This document shows positions 1-8,814 of a stretch of 64,000 nt of DNA, piece after piece. The position numbers and the translations under genes were made by a program. The notes below the pieces were generated by a model. That model saw only the letters and a program-made list of their open reading frames with translations. It searched no databases and was not told the origin of the DNA. The DNA is from Candidatus Melainabacteria bacterium (GTDB lineage: Bacteria > Cyanobacteriota > Vampirovibrionia > Obscuribacterales > Obscuribacteraceae), in assembly GCA_003153555.1 (NCBI GenBank), contig PLZS01000048.1, positions 113,568 through 177,567 on the forward strand, written 5' to 3'. Within the stretch, counting starts at the first letter, position 1. The number at the start of each line of letters is the position of its first letter.

Positions 1-1707
1 AATTCCCATGCACTGCTCTGGGCTCATGTATAAAGGGCTGCCGACGAGGTCGCCGGTTTGGGTTAATTCTTGAGTGCTAAGAACGTCACTGGCGATTACT
101 TTGGCGATACCGAAGTCAACAATGCGAATGAAGTCTTGTCCGTCGTCGGAAGCAGCAAGAATCATATTGCTTGGTTTAATATCCCGATGGATCACACCCC
201 GTTTGTGCGCATGAGCAAGTGCGTCGCTCGATTGAATAAATATATTGCAAAAACGAACCACCGAAAGTGGACCGCATCCACTGATTTCTTGTTGCAAATT
301 CGTTCCTTCTATGAGGTCCATTACAAGGAACGGAATCTTGCTTGGGGTCAATCCGAAGTCATGAACTACGACCAGATTTGGATGTTTCAGAGCGCTGGCC
401 GCTCTTGCTTCTTGTTCGAATCGAAGCACATTTATCTGTTCTTTGGCCAGATGAGGATGCAGCGTTTTCACGGCGAGCTTTGCCCCTGTCATGGCGTGCT
501 GAGCTTTATAGATCACGCCCATGCCACCTTGGCTGACAACCGAGAGGACTAAATATCGGTCTGGCAAATCTAGTATCGGAGCTTCTGCAGACTGCGGTGC
601 GGATAGGAGTTTTGGTTCTGGCAAAGAGAGATCTGCCTCTTTTTTTTCTTGCTCTGGCTCGGGCACTTTGCTCGTGTGGCAATTAATTAAATGCTGCATT
701 AGAATGGCTACAACCAAGGCTGGATCACGCTTGTCGTTGCCGACGCGATTTGAGTAGCGGTAATGGGCGTAGGCCAGTCTGCGGCGGTCAAGAACAAATT
801 CCCAAAAATTTTGTAAACTATCGGCTGCGTCTTTCGATGATGGAATGCGAAACTCTGGAATTTTAGGCAGTGTCTTAAACAGGACAAAGCGATCGAGAAG
901 AATAGCTGCAACGTAACAAGAGACAAAGAGAACTATAGTGATATAGCCATTCCCAGTGATCCAATTAAGAACATTGGCGCTCAAGTCAGTGCGCGATGAA
1001 GCATAATTGTTTATCGCATGATCGATGATCGCCCAGGCAATTCCAAAGGGCGCCAATATGAACAGGCTCTTTTTGTGATGACGCCGCATTAGTGCAAGCC
1101 CGATGGTGCCTGCTGCCAAGCCAGTCCAAATTGAATGACCGGCGATCATTCGTCCATTAATAACTTCGGCGGAAGGCAACCAGAGCACTTGGGTTTGCCA
1201 GGCTGCGGCGTGCATGAAAGCGTCTTCGACGAAGGCAAAACCTGCACCACAGGCTACACCTAGCAACAGCACATCGGTTGCTCCCAAAGTTAACGAGCTA
1301 AATTTTCTGCCGCGCCAAAGCAAAATTACAACTGGAACGATCTTCAGAATCTCTTCTACGGTTGCTTGAAAGAAAGGCACTAACGGATTTTCAACGCCCA
1401 ATGCTTTGGACATTTCAGCTCCAGCTGACCCAGCTATACCCATCATAAAACCGCCGCATAAAATGATAGTACATATGGTGGCAATCGGCACTGTCGTGGT
1501 GGCCCGTGAAATGATCATCATCGGAATGACGAAAGCGGTGTTGTACGCAAGTGCTATAAGAGCTTGGGGACCGGTTCGAATGCATGTCCACAATATCCAG
1601 ACTGCAATGGATAACCAAAAAACAACTGAACGCACTTGCAAACGGCTTCGACCAAGGGGGATAGTTCCCCAAGTGTTTGCCAGTTTGAGTTCAGGATTGG
1701 CTGTCAC
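1..1707 (-). CDS. PrsW-like membrane protease domain fused to Ser/Thr protein kinase (C-terminus cut by window edge)
   Basis: Partial gene running off the left edge; 569 residues are visible. The N-terminal ~330 residues are polytopic membrane and carry PrsW-type motifs in order: EEILK (~118), FVEDAFMH (~159) and a His-initiated helix GHSIWTGLAAG. From ~384 a Hanks-type kinase begins with glycine loop SQGGMGVIYKA, Lys in AVKTL, catalytic HRDIKPSN (~505-512), DFG and the SPEQ activation segment. PrsW proteins cleave membrane substrates and Hanks kinases phosphorylate Ser/Thr; their joint role here is inferred. The start is GTG at 1707, with GGAG 8 nt upstream and 1 nt after the stop of the preceding gene, so the two are co-transcribed. 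Kinase lobe end and any sensor domain lie outside the window. Confidence 0.85.
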   Translation of the reverse strand, partial: MTANPELKLANTWGTIPLGRSRLQVRSVVFWLSIAVWILWTCIRTGPQALIALAYNTAFVIPMMIISRATTTVPIATICTIILCGGFMMGIAGSAGAEMSKALGVENPLVPFFQATVEEILKIVPVVILLWRGRKFSSLTLGATDVLLLGVACGAGFAFVEDAFMHAAAWQTQVLWLPSAEVINGRMIAGHSIWTGLAAGTIGLALMRRHHKKSLFILAPFGIAWAIIDHAINNYASSRTDLSANVLNWITGNGYITIVLFVSCYVAAILLDRFVLFKTLPKIPEFRIPSSKDAADSLQNFWEFVLDRRRLAYAHYRYSNRVGNDKRDPALVVAILMQHLINCHTSKVPEPEQEKKEADLSLPEPKLLSAPQSAEAPILDLPDRYLVLSVVSQGGMGVIYKAQHAMTGAKLAVKTLHPHLAKEQINVLRFEQEARAASALKHPNLVVVHDFGLTPSKIPFLVMDLIEGTNLQQEISGCGPLSVVRFCNIFIQSSDALAHAHKRGVIHRDIKPSNMILAASDDGQDFIRIVDFGIAKVIASDVLSTQELTQTGDLVGSPLYMSPEQCMGI

Positions 1708-1708
1708 C

Positions 1709-2050
1709 TCAGTCTCCGCCTATCTTAAGAGAAGCGGTACCGGATTGCGGTCGTTTTGCTGAATCTATTTGGCTCGGACCCTTCGCTTCTTCGAAGGCAA
1801 TCAAAGCGTAGTCGCTAGCGTTGGCGGGACCCTCTCTAGTTAAGTCAGTGGCATCGGCTGACTTCGCGACGAGCTGCGAATAAGCAGTTTGATATTTCTT
1901 CAGCGCCATGTTTGGGTCGCGTGGAAAGCCAGCTGGGTCACGATCCATCTTCGCGCCTCGTGATCTGCAGGCCAGAGCGAGTGCGGCAACAGCCGCGGCT
2001 ATGGCTCCTATTAGTCCGGCGTTGCCAACCTTGTCTGCGACATCGTGCAA
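1709..2050 (-). CDS. Small single-pass membrane protein, unknown function
   Basis: 113 residues. An alanine-rich hydrophobic helix (~residues 10-28, GLIGAIAAAVAALALACRS) is followed by a polar tail of ~85 residues. The tail contains a short helical stretch (ALKKYQTAYSQLVAKSADATDL). No known family is recognised. Its stop lies 1 nt before the GTG of the PrsW-kinase gene and supplies that gene's ribosome site, so the two probably form an operon and could act together at the membrane. The start at 2050 is the only in-frame ATG; its own ribosome site is weak. Confidence 0.65.
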   Translation of the reverse strand: MHDVADKVGNAGLIGAIAAAVAALALACRSRGAKMDRDPAGFPRDPNMALKKYQTAYSQLVAKSADATDLTREGPANASDYALIAFEEAKGPSQIDSAKRPQSGTASLKIGGD

Positions 2051-2133
2051 CTCGTTATAACCTCTTTGAATAAGTGATGAATTTTAACACGCGTAAAACG
2101 AGCTCAGGTCTTAGAGCTGGGCTTCCGATCAAT

Positions 2134-3135
2134 TCAATTTGAATGTCGCAGAAAAAAGTCGGTAATCAGCTCAGTAGCATCTATATCGCCGCTGGTCTTG
2201 CCTAACAAATCGCGCGGACCACTGTAGAAAGCACCTGGCCACGTGTGTCCGCCGCCTTGGATTGAATACAGAATAACCTCGCTGTTGTATGCCCCGAAGG
2301 TCTCTCGCTTGACGCGCGTTCCATCGCGCGGATCTTTGTCTGGTTCATTGGTCGTGTATGGACTGATTGAGCATTGATTGTGCCTGCACCAAAAATCCAC
2401 AGCTTCCCGCTCGGTCATTAAGCCGCCCATCTTTGCTATTGGTACACTCAATTCGCCTAATCCGCTCAATCCTACAGCGTCCCCTAGTTTGCCCAAAGTG
2501 GCGTTGTGGTCGCTATCTTCCGAAGGTACAAGTGGATCTTCAGAGCCGATGAAAAAAATCGCCGGCATCTTTCTCGTTGCCGCGCAATGCGAGGCTGTGA
2601 CGTCCATCATGGATGCCGCGACAACGGCTATCGCAGCTAATTTGTCAGGCATATCACAGGCCAATCTCTCTGTGAAATATCCGCCGTTAGACATACCCAC
2701 TGCGTAAATTCGACGGCTATCGATGTTTACCGTTCTGGACAGATTGCTAATCAAATCGGTGATGAAGCGCACATCATCAGGACCCCCACTGTATGAAGTT
2801 TGCCATCTGCCTCCAAGTCCATCCGGATAAACTACAACAAAGTTCTTTCGATCGCCGAGGACATCGAATCTGGTTAGTGGTGACATGATTTGACCGTTCA
2901 TGTGCAGCCCATGAAAAACCATGACCAGGGGCATGGGCTTTTTGCGGTCGTAAGAAGCCGGCACATGGACGAGGTATGTGCGTGGAGCGCCATCAGAGCT
3001 AACTGTTTGCTTAAAATCATAGGACCGTCGAGCTGGCGCGGTTTGGGCGGCGCATTCTCGTGGACTAATAACACTGGTAATCAGTGCGCACGCTAATAAG
3101 CGACAAAATATTTGCTTTCTTGCTAAACATTGCAT
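2134..3135 (-). CDS. Secreted PHB-depolymerase/feruloyl-esterase-like alpha/beta hydrolase
   Basis: 333 residues from ATG 3135; an upstream in-frame TTG at 3174 lacks a ribosome site. The N-terminus is a signal peptide (basic MQCLARK, hydrophobic core, cleavage near CAAQ), so the enzyme is exported. Alpha/beta hydrolase motifs are visible: oxyanion region VFHGLHMNGQ, nucleophile elbow GMSNGG, acid-bearing strand GSEDPLVP, and the late His motif GGHTWPG typical of the LpqC/PHB depolymerase (esterase family 1-like) group. It should hydrolyse esters of polyhydroxyalkanoates or hydroxycinnamates; the substrate cannot be read from sequence. Divergent from the gene at 3186. Confidence 0.85.
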   Translation of the reverse strand: MQCLARKQIFCRLLACALITSVISPRECAAQTAPARRSYDFKQTVSSDGAPRTYLVHVPASYDRKKPMPLVMVFHGLHMNGQIMSPLTRFDVLGDRKNFVVVYPDGLGGRWQTSYSGGPDDVRFITDLISNLSRTVNIDSRRIYAVGMSNGGYFTERLACDMPDKLAAIAVVAASMMDVTASHCAATRKMPAIFFIGSEDPLVPSEDSDHNATLGKLGDAVGLSGLGELSVPIAKMGGLMTEREAVDFWCRHNQCSISPYTTNEPDKDPRDGTRVKRETFGAYNSEVILYSIQGGGHTWPGAFYSGPRDLLGKTSGDIDATELITDFFLRHSN

Positions 3136-3185
3136 AGACAGATTATTCCAAGTGCGTTGACTGGTTAACCTCAAGGAGGATAGTT

Positions 3186-3884
3186 ATGGCGAGTCGGAAA
3201 AGTTCAACAATGGCTCTGTTGGCTTTGTGTTTGATTGGATGGAGTGGGGCGCGGGCTGACGAGACAGTTCCCTCAGCGACTCAGACCCCAGCTCTGGTAT
3301 CGCCTGTCACGCCAGAGGCGACTCCGGCTATGACACCCGCTGCTGCCACGCCTGTGACTCCCGTAGATCCTCTCCCTGTGGCAGCACCTTTAGCTAAACC
3401 AGCCCTGCCATCAGACCCCACCGCGTTGCTCTACGCCGATAATGTGGCGCCAGGGCCATACGAGGCCAAAAGGAAATTGCTACTGGCCAGCATTAAGATG
3501 GCCAAAAAACAGGGTTTTGGTATCACTGTCTATTTGAATGAGCTGAATAAAGTTGAAGATCAAATTAAACAAGGTAATTCCGGGCCACAACTGGAAGCGA
3601 GAGTCGATTCAATTGCCGATGGCTTGCAAGATCAATTGAAACGCAGTCAAATACTAAAAACTCAGCGCCCCGCTGGATCATCATCGGCATCTCATTATAC
3701 TCAAGTGTCGACGGATTCCGGTGCTGGTCATCCGCGCCGATCCACTGATGCGATCATCAACGAACTGCGACAAAAATATGGTGACAAAATTCCTGGCGGT
3801 CTTGGTGGACTCGATGGTGATTTGAAAGAAAAGCTCATGAAGAGTGATGTTGCGAAGGAATATTTGAAAAAAATGCAACAATAG
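3186..3884 (+). CDS. Secreted Pro/Thr-rich protein, unknown function
   Basis: 232 residues with a clear signal peptide (MASRKSSTMALLALCLIGW, cleavage near ARA-DE) behind a strong ribosome site (AAGGAGGA, 5 nt before the ATG). Residues ~25-85 are a low-complexity Pro/Thr/Ala/Val linker. Residues ~90-160 form charged helices (YEAKRKLLLASIKMAKKQG..., NELNKVEDQIKQG), and the C-terminus repeats short helical Lys-rich segments. No family is recognised; it could be a wall-associated or periplasmic helper. The 3' end meets the RNase gene tail to tail with a 1-nt gap. Confidence 0.75.
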   Translation: MASRKSSTMALLALCLIGWSGARADETVPSATQTPALVSPVTPEATPAMTPAAATPVTPVDPLPVAAPLAKPALPSDPTALLYADNVAPGPYEAKRKLLLASIKMAKKQGFGITVYLNELNKVEDQIKQGNSGPQLEARVDSIADGLQDQLKRSQILKTQRPAGSSSASHYTQVSTDSGAGHPRRSTDAIINELRQKYGDKIPGGLGGLDGDLKEKLMKSDVAKEYLKKMQQ

Positions 3885-3885
3885 A

Positions 3886-5343
3886 CTAAAGCTTTTGAAA
3901 GTCTATGAACCCTTTCGCCGGATTGGTGGATACCAATCGCACCTTGATTTTATCGCCGACATCGACGCCTTGCTGTCCCTTCACGAGCCGACCTTCAGCG
4001 GATGGTTTGGAAATGCGTATATAAGTACCGTCTTCCTTGACACCAGTGACGATACCTTTAAACACTTGACCAATTTTATCGCTCAGCAGTACCGCGGCGG
4101 CAGCCTTTCTGATAAAGCGTTCAACTCTGTTGGCAGCGCTGGCCATTTCTGTGCAATGTGCAGCGATCTGTTCTAGTTCATCTTGTGAATATGGACTGGG
4201 CGTGTTATAGATTACACTTTTAAGCAGCCGCTGGGTGACTAGATCAGGATAGCGCCGATTTGGCGCTGTTGAATGTGTATAATCTTGCACTGCCAGTCCA
4301 AAGTGTCCGTCATGGCTGTCTCCTGACTTTACCACCACGTATTCGCCAGGACCTAACAGTTTAACAATGGTCAAAGATAAGTCTGGGAAGTGTTCAGGAT
4401 CGGTGGATTTTCTGCGCACAAGAAATTCTGATAGGGCTTTTGGATCTGGTGCCTCCGGTAACGTGTATCCAAGTTCGCTAGCAATTTCGACGATCTTAGG
4501 CCAGCGTTTTGGTTCTTTAACTATTCGCCTTATCGAATAGGTGCCCTTTTGATCTAACAGTACTGCCATAGCTGTGTTTGCTGTGACCATAAGATTTTCG
4601 ATCAAATCTCGGGCAGAGTTATGATCGGTTGTTACGATGTCTACAACTTTTCCATTTACAGCAACAGGCGTGGCTTCAATAGTTGAAAGATTGAGGGCAC
4701 CGTTTTGAACTCGCACGTCATTAAGCAATTCGGAACATTCTTGTTGCATTCTAAGTTGATCTGCTAGACCTTCGACCGCTATCTTATCGGGTAAATTTTC
4801 AGTGCTGTCTAACCACGGACCGATGTCGGGATAAGCCAGTTTGGCGTGATTTCTGACAAGGGCCCGATACAAATCTGTGGAACTAACTTTTCCTGCTTTA
4901 TCGACCACCAAATCGATTATGATCGCCAGTCGATCGACATTCGGCAAAAGTGAGCTGATGTCAAACGACAGCTTTTCGGGCAACATGGGGTACGTCATGA
5001 TGCCCATGTAGACAGATGTTGTGTTGAGTTTTGCCAGTTGATCAACTGCAGAGTCTTTGATTACATAGGCATCGACATCTGCGATGCCTATTAACAGTCT
5101 CATATTGCCGTCCGGAAGCCGTTCAGACCACTCTATCTGGTCTAAGTCTTGAGATTCTCTGTTGTCGATAGAAGACCAGAGCAACTTTCTCAAATCCTTG
5201 GTGCCACAGTCACCGGTTGGAGGATTTGATTTCAATTTCTTGAGCTGTTCCAAAACTGTGGCTGGGAGGTCAGGAGCAAAGCCTGCTTCTATCATTGCGT
5301 CATGAGCCATGGCGCCCAAGTCTACGTGATTTATTTTTGACAT
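3886..5343 (-). CDS. RNase II/RNB-family 3'-5' exoribonuclease
   Basis: 485 residues. The RNB catalytic domain spans ~45-410: IDNRESQDLDQIE carries the metal-binding aspartates, followed by LLIGIADVDAYV and the late motif APNRRYPDLVTQRLL. The last ~70 residues (KGIVTGVKEDGTYIRI...) form an S1-like RNA-binding fold. The protein degrades single-stranded RNA processively from the 3' end. It is shorter than E. coli RNase II (about 640 residues) because the paired N-terminal cold-shock domains are missing. DLDQ replaces the canonical DxDD, as I recall from the Deinococcus-type subfamily. Cytoplasmic; transcribed alone or with the gene upstream at 5420. Confidence 0.92.
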   Translation of the reverse strand: MSKINHVDLGAMAHDAMIEAGFAPDLPATVLEQLKKLKSNPPTGDCGTKDLRKLLWSSIDNRESQDLDQIEWSERLPDGNMRLLIGIADVDAYVIKDSAVDQLAKLNTTSVYMGIMTYPMLPEKLSFDISSLLPNVDRLAIIIDLVVDKAGKVSSTDLYRALVRNHAKLAYPDIGPWLDSTENLPDKIAVEGLADQLRMQQECSELLNDVRVQNGALNLSTIEATPVAVNGKVVDIVTTDHNSARDLIENLMVTANTAMAVLLDQKGTYSIRRIVKEPKRWPKIVEIASELGYTLPEAPDPKALSEFLVRRKSTDPEHFPDLSLTIVKLLGPGEYVVVKSGDSHDGHFGLAVQDYTHSTAPNRRYPDLVTQRLLKSVIYNTPSPYSQDELEQIAAHCTEMASAANRVERFIRKAAAAVLLSDKIGQVFKGIVTGVKEDGTYIRISKPSAEGRLVKGQQGVDVGDKIKVRLVSTNPAKGFIDFQKL

Positions 5344-5419
5344 TTACTTAGCTGTGGGTGGGAGTCATGATTATTGCATTTAAAATCAATCCAGAGCCGC
5401 TCGAGCTCCACACTGCATT

Positions 5420-5704
5420 TTAAGCGAAGTCAAACACTTCCAACTGTCGAGCTTCTGGCAAACTGATTAGGCGCCCTTTCCCGAGAGTGCCACCGATTCC
5501 AGATGAGCTCCAATCGCATCCTTTCGTGTTGTCAAAGCGACCAATGCATTCTTGATATGCCAATTGTTCGTCTAAACCTTTCGTCCTGAAATCTTCCAGC
5601 GTCGAAACATTGCCGCATTTAGGACAGCAGAATCGTGCCTGCTCAAGGGCCCCATAACGCTTGTTTGCTTCTTCCAACCATTCGTCTAAAGTTTGATTGA
5701 TCAT
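5420..5704 (-). CDS. VVA0879-type zinc-finger protein, unknown function
   Basis: 94 residues from ATG 5704 (GGAG 5 nt upstream); an in-frame GTG at 5743 would add 13 residues. An amphipathic N-terminal helix (LDEWLEEANKRYG) precedes a CPKCG knuckle and a second cysteine set (QECIGR...KGCDW), with a C-terminus ending VFDFA. The order CPxCG / CxGR / KGCDW / F-A matches the small VVA0879 family, which I recall from phages and bacterial genomes and which has no known function. A zinc-binding, possibly nucleic-acid-related role is inferred. Sits 76 nt upstream of the RNase gene on the same strand. Confidence 0.7.
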   Translation of the reverse strand: MINQTLDEWLEEANKRYGALEQARFCCPKCGNVSTLEDFRTKGLDEQLAYQECIGRFDNTKGCDWSSSGIGGTLGKGRLISLPEARQLEVFDFA

Positions 5705-5929
5705 CATTGCTCCGTGATTAGGACGGATTTCATACGTCAACACCTATTGTTCCAGGGGTTATTGATGTCTTTTAACACATGCCCGTGAAATAGGCTTCGA
5801 TAACAGATCAAGGTCGGGTCGGTGGTGATAGCGTTCTTAGAAAGCGTTGCCACGTCAAGCCTTGCGAGTTCGCTGAGTGACAGCGGGTAAAATGACTGAG
5901 CTATTAATTAGTATTACAGCTGGTGCCGC

Positions 5930-8737
5930 TTAATCCTGGTTTGGGTCGAGTAACTTACGCAGAGTGCTGTTTAGCAATTCACTATCAATTGTGGATTGGT
6001 CGACAATCGTAATTAGATTCTCAGGACGCGCATATTTAGGTCTAGAACTGTAAAATTTGTCAATGTCATCCCACACGGGTAGCTCAATTTGTTGTCGCGA
6101 CTTCAGCTCGATTATACGTTTTCCATCCATCCAAGTCTCTTTCAAAGTTGATTGATTCAGATCAGCTATCAACCAAGCGACATTCCTATCGTAAAAGAAT
6201 GCCTCAGCGATACTGATCAAAGTATCTGTGGATGCAACCAAGGTCTTCGGCCTTATGATCGCAGGGTTGGCGAGCTTTTTCTTTTGTTTCGGTTTTACTC
6301 GCCTTTGATCTGATGATTCAGTATCATTATCCATTGCTCTTGATGTTTTCTCTTGATGTTCGTCCTTTGTAGTTGATTTGGCGGCTAACTCGTATATCGG
6401 TGGATCGGCGATCTGATTAACTGCAGAAGTAATGCAGTGGCTTTGCTCGAACACAGAAGTATTTGCTGGCGAGAAGTTGGCTCGGATTCTGTTCGTTCCC
6501 ATTCGACCGATAATTACTGCAAGTGCAATTTCAGCTCCTGAGATGAACGTCTTCCCAATAAACTCTTGCGAGCATGTGAATTTTTCGATGGGGCGATTTT
6601 TTATTTCTGCTTGTTGTGAGGATGCACCATCTTGAACTAGATTTCCTTGCTTGGTGTCTACTGTGCTCGAGTCTGTTGGCTTGGTACCAGGAATGAGCTC
6701 AATATTAGGACCCACGTTCGACACTGAAGTCCGAATACGAGTTGCACCAGCTGCCGCAATAATAATGGCCAAAGCAATCTCGCTGCCCAAAATGTATCGC
6801 TTATTGTTTGGATTAAATCGTCTTTTGTCCATGCCAGCAAGCGATGTAAGTTCGGTGCTTGTATCGTTGATGTTACCAATGCTAGAACCTGCACTCCTAT
6901 TGCCTGTAGTGACAGCTACTTTAGGACCGCTAGTAACGCTGGTTCTACCTTCAGGGCTGCCGTCAGAACGAAGTGGAGTAGGTTGGGTGGACCAATTTCC
7001 AGTAGAGCGATACGTGAAAACTTTTGAAAACTCTGAGTGGCTATGATTGAGTGCTGATTGCCAGCGCAGCTCTGAGATGCCGTGAGTGTTCAAAAGATGC
7101 ATGAAGCTTTCGGCGCTTTCCCTTAGTTTCGACGGTACACCAAGGTTATCTTGCTTATTGGCTTTTAAGTCTGACAGGCTAGCAGCCGAAAGTTTTGTAG
7201 TTATCGAATCATGAATTTTTGGAAGATTAGTTTGTGGAACGGCGATGTGGCTGTTTTGATCAACACCTTCATTTCTCCAGGCCCGTTTAATCTCATTTGG
7301 TCCTGACGTTGATTCCTGAGTTGCTTTTTGGGGTCCACTAGAAAGTTTGATTTGGTCAATCGTACCTTCTGACAATGGTTTTGTAGCAAATTCTCTTGTG
7401 CTTCCGGAGTCCATGACGTCCGAGCTGTGGTTCGTATTCTGAAAATGAACCGTCAACGGTTGGTTTTTCTCGATCGGCTGGGTGACCCTGTCAGGCTTGG
7501 AATTCGGCGATCCTAGGTGCGTGGAAGACAGTGAGTTTTTTTGATCAGAACCTGGAAGGTCTTTGTCTTTAGTCAAGCGTGGTTGTTGCCAAGCGGGGAT
7601 GTTGTCATGCGGCTCTGCTTGCCTAGTGTTTTGGATCGAGAATTTACAATCTGATTGTTCCTGACTCGAACTAACTTTAATTAGCGAATCCTTAGGTGGC
7701 AGTTGAGTTGGGTGCGAGTCCGAATCACGGTTAACAGCGGAACGCAGAGTACCTTTGTCTCTTGTGATGGACTGAACTGAGTCTGAAGCATTTAGGGACT
7801 TTGGGATGCTGTTTAGGCGTTCCGCCTTGCTTTGATCTGGCATGGAATATTGCGGCGCCGACGCTGATGTTTCAGGACTTTGCGCATTATTCTTAACTAC
7901 ATTGTCCCAAGTAATCGGGTTGCTTTTTTGGCTGCCAAATTCAGCGTGCTCTATTTTGCCACCGCTGGCTTCTCTATTGGTGCCTTTTTGAGAATTCACT
8001 TCCTGGAGTTCGATGCTCTTGAAAGGCTTGACGATATGACTAGGGTCGGCAAGTAAATCAGAGGAACTTGAACGACTGGAGGAATTTCGATTTTCAATTA
8101 ATTTGTCGAGTTCGCTGGACTGCTGTTTAGGTTGAGCGAGCTTGTGATCATTGGTAGTTGAAATTGGATTCGACGAGTTCGCTTCGTTATGGCTTTGTGA
8201 CTGCGCTTGCGTTGGATTGCCTAAATTATCCGACGAGGGAAGATTTGTTGGAGGCTGCTTCTCAGCAGAAATCTGGAAACCTTTGTCTTCTACAGGGCAT
8301 TGGCCTGAGTCTTGCAGTTTGCTTGAGTCTGAAGTTCGTGGGTTGCTTGTTTCGGTGCCCAGTCTTTTAAAATCAACTATGTCTTGTTGTTTTGAGCGTT
8401 CACTAATTTCTTGCTCCATGCTTTTGACAAAAGCGGTGTGATCGTAAAATGGAATACTCGCTGTAAGCGAATCGTGCAGCGATGAGTAGATTTTCAAGTC
8501 AGCTTTCTGTTGTGCATTCAGGTTTGCATCATTGGGATCAATGTTTTTGCCCCGCATATAACTGACGATACTTTCAGGCGACAATTGTGCCACCAGTGTT
8601 TTTGCGTCAAATCCTGTGACTACACTGAGAGCCGAGTTCACAGCTTGACCTGCAAAGTCGGCAATCAATTTCAGCGGATCTGCGCCCTGGGCGGGCTTGC
8701 TCTTCCCATCTTTGCTGTGGTCAGATTCACTAGCCAC
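5930..8737 (-). CDS. Large disordered Ser/Asn/Gln/Lys-rich protein with LysM-like C-terminus
   Basis: 935 residues from GTG 8737 (GAGGG about 10 nt upstream). Residues ~1-110 are helical (ADPLKLIADFAGQAVNSALSV...). About 110-640 is low-complexity and polar. Two copies of a hydrophobic motif follow: SEIALAIIIAAAGATRIR (~652) and AEIALAVIIGRMGTNRIR (~735). A basic segment RRVKPKQKKKLANP precedes the C-terminal ~100 residues, where DTLISIAEAFFYDRNVAWL...LNQ...QQIELP follows the LysM pattern (repeat binding to peptidoglycan-like glycans). It may be a surface or wall-linked protein, but no signal peptide is visible. Carries one of the AACCGTYAACGGTT palindromes inside its coding sequence. Confidence 0.75.
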   Translation of the reverse strand: MASESDHSKDGKSKPAQGADPLKLIADFAGQAVNSALSVVTGFDAKTLVAQLSPESIVSYMRGKNIDPNDANLNAQQKADLKIYSSLHDSLTASIPFYDHTAFVKSMEQEISERSKQQDIVDFKRLGTETSNPRTSDSSKLQDSGQCPVEDKGFQISAEKQPPTNLPSSDNLGNPTQAQSQSHNEANSSNPISTTNDHKLAQPKQQSSELDKLIENRNSSSRSSSSDLLADPSHIVKPFKSIELQEVNSQKGTNREASGGKIEHAEFGSQKSNPITWDNVVKNNAQSPETSASAPQYSMPDQSKAERLNSIPKSLNASDSVQSITRDKGTLRSAVNRDSDSHPTQLPPKDSLIKVSSSQEQSDCKFSIQNTRQAEPHDNIPAWQQPRLTKDKDLPGSDQKNSLSSTHLGSPNSKPDRVTQPIEKNQPLTVHFQNTNHSSDVMDSGSTREFATKPLSEGTIDQIKLSSGPQKATQESTSGPNEIKRAWRNEGVDQNSHIAVPQTNLPKIHDSITTKLSAASLSDLKANKQDNLGVPSKLRESAESFMHLLNTHGISELRWQSALNHSHSEFSKVFTYRSTGNWSTQPTPLRSDGSPEGRTSVTSGPKVAVTTGNRSAGSSIGNINDTSTELTSLAGMDKRRFNPNNKRYILGSEIALAIIIAAAGATRIRTSVSNVGPNIELIPGTKPTDSSTVDTKQGNLVQDGASSQQAEIKNRPIEKFTCSQEFIGKTFISGAEIALAVIIGRMGTNRIRANFSPANTSVFEQSHCITSAVNQIADPPIYELAAKSTTKDEHQEKTSRAMDNDTESSDQRRVKPKQKKKLANPAIIRPKTLVASTDTLISIAEAFFYDRNVAWLIADLNQSTLKETWMDGKRIIELKSRQQIELPVWDDIDKFYSSRPKYARPENLITIVDQSTIDSELLNSTLRKLLDPNQD
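7448..7461. repeat. AACCGTCAACGGTT palindrome (copy 1, inside a coding sequence)
   Basis: Located in the disordered-protein gene, where it encodes part of KNQPLTVHF. It is the only copy inside a gene, and the GGTT is followed by GGTTTTT. Confidence 0.85.
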
Positions 8738-8814
8738 TTTGTCTGCCCTCGACCTGCAGAGCCATTGTGCCCTGTTAGCCAGTGACCCAATCCGAAGATT
8801 CTTTGATTAATCCG

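Noticed and set aside
70..552. 160-codon plus-strand frame over the kinase region
   Set aside because: It is the antisense of the conserved kinase motifs HRDIKPSN and DFG; no independent support.
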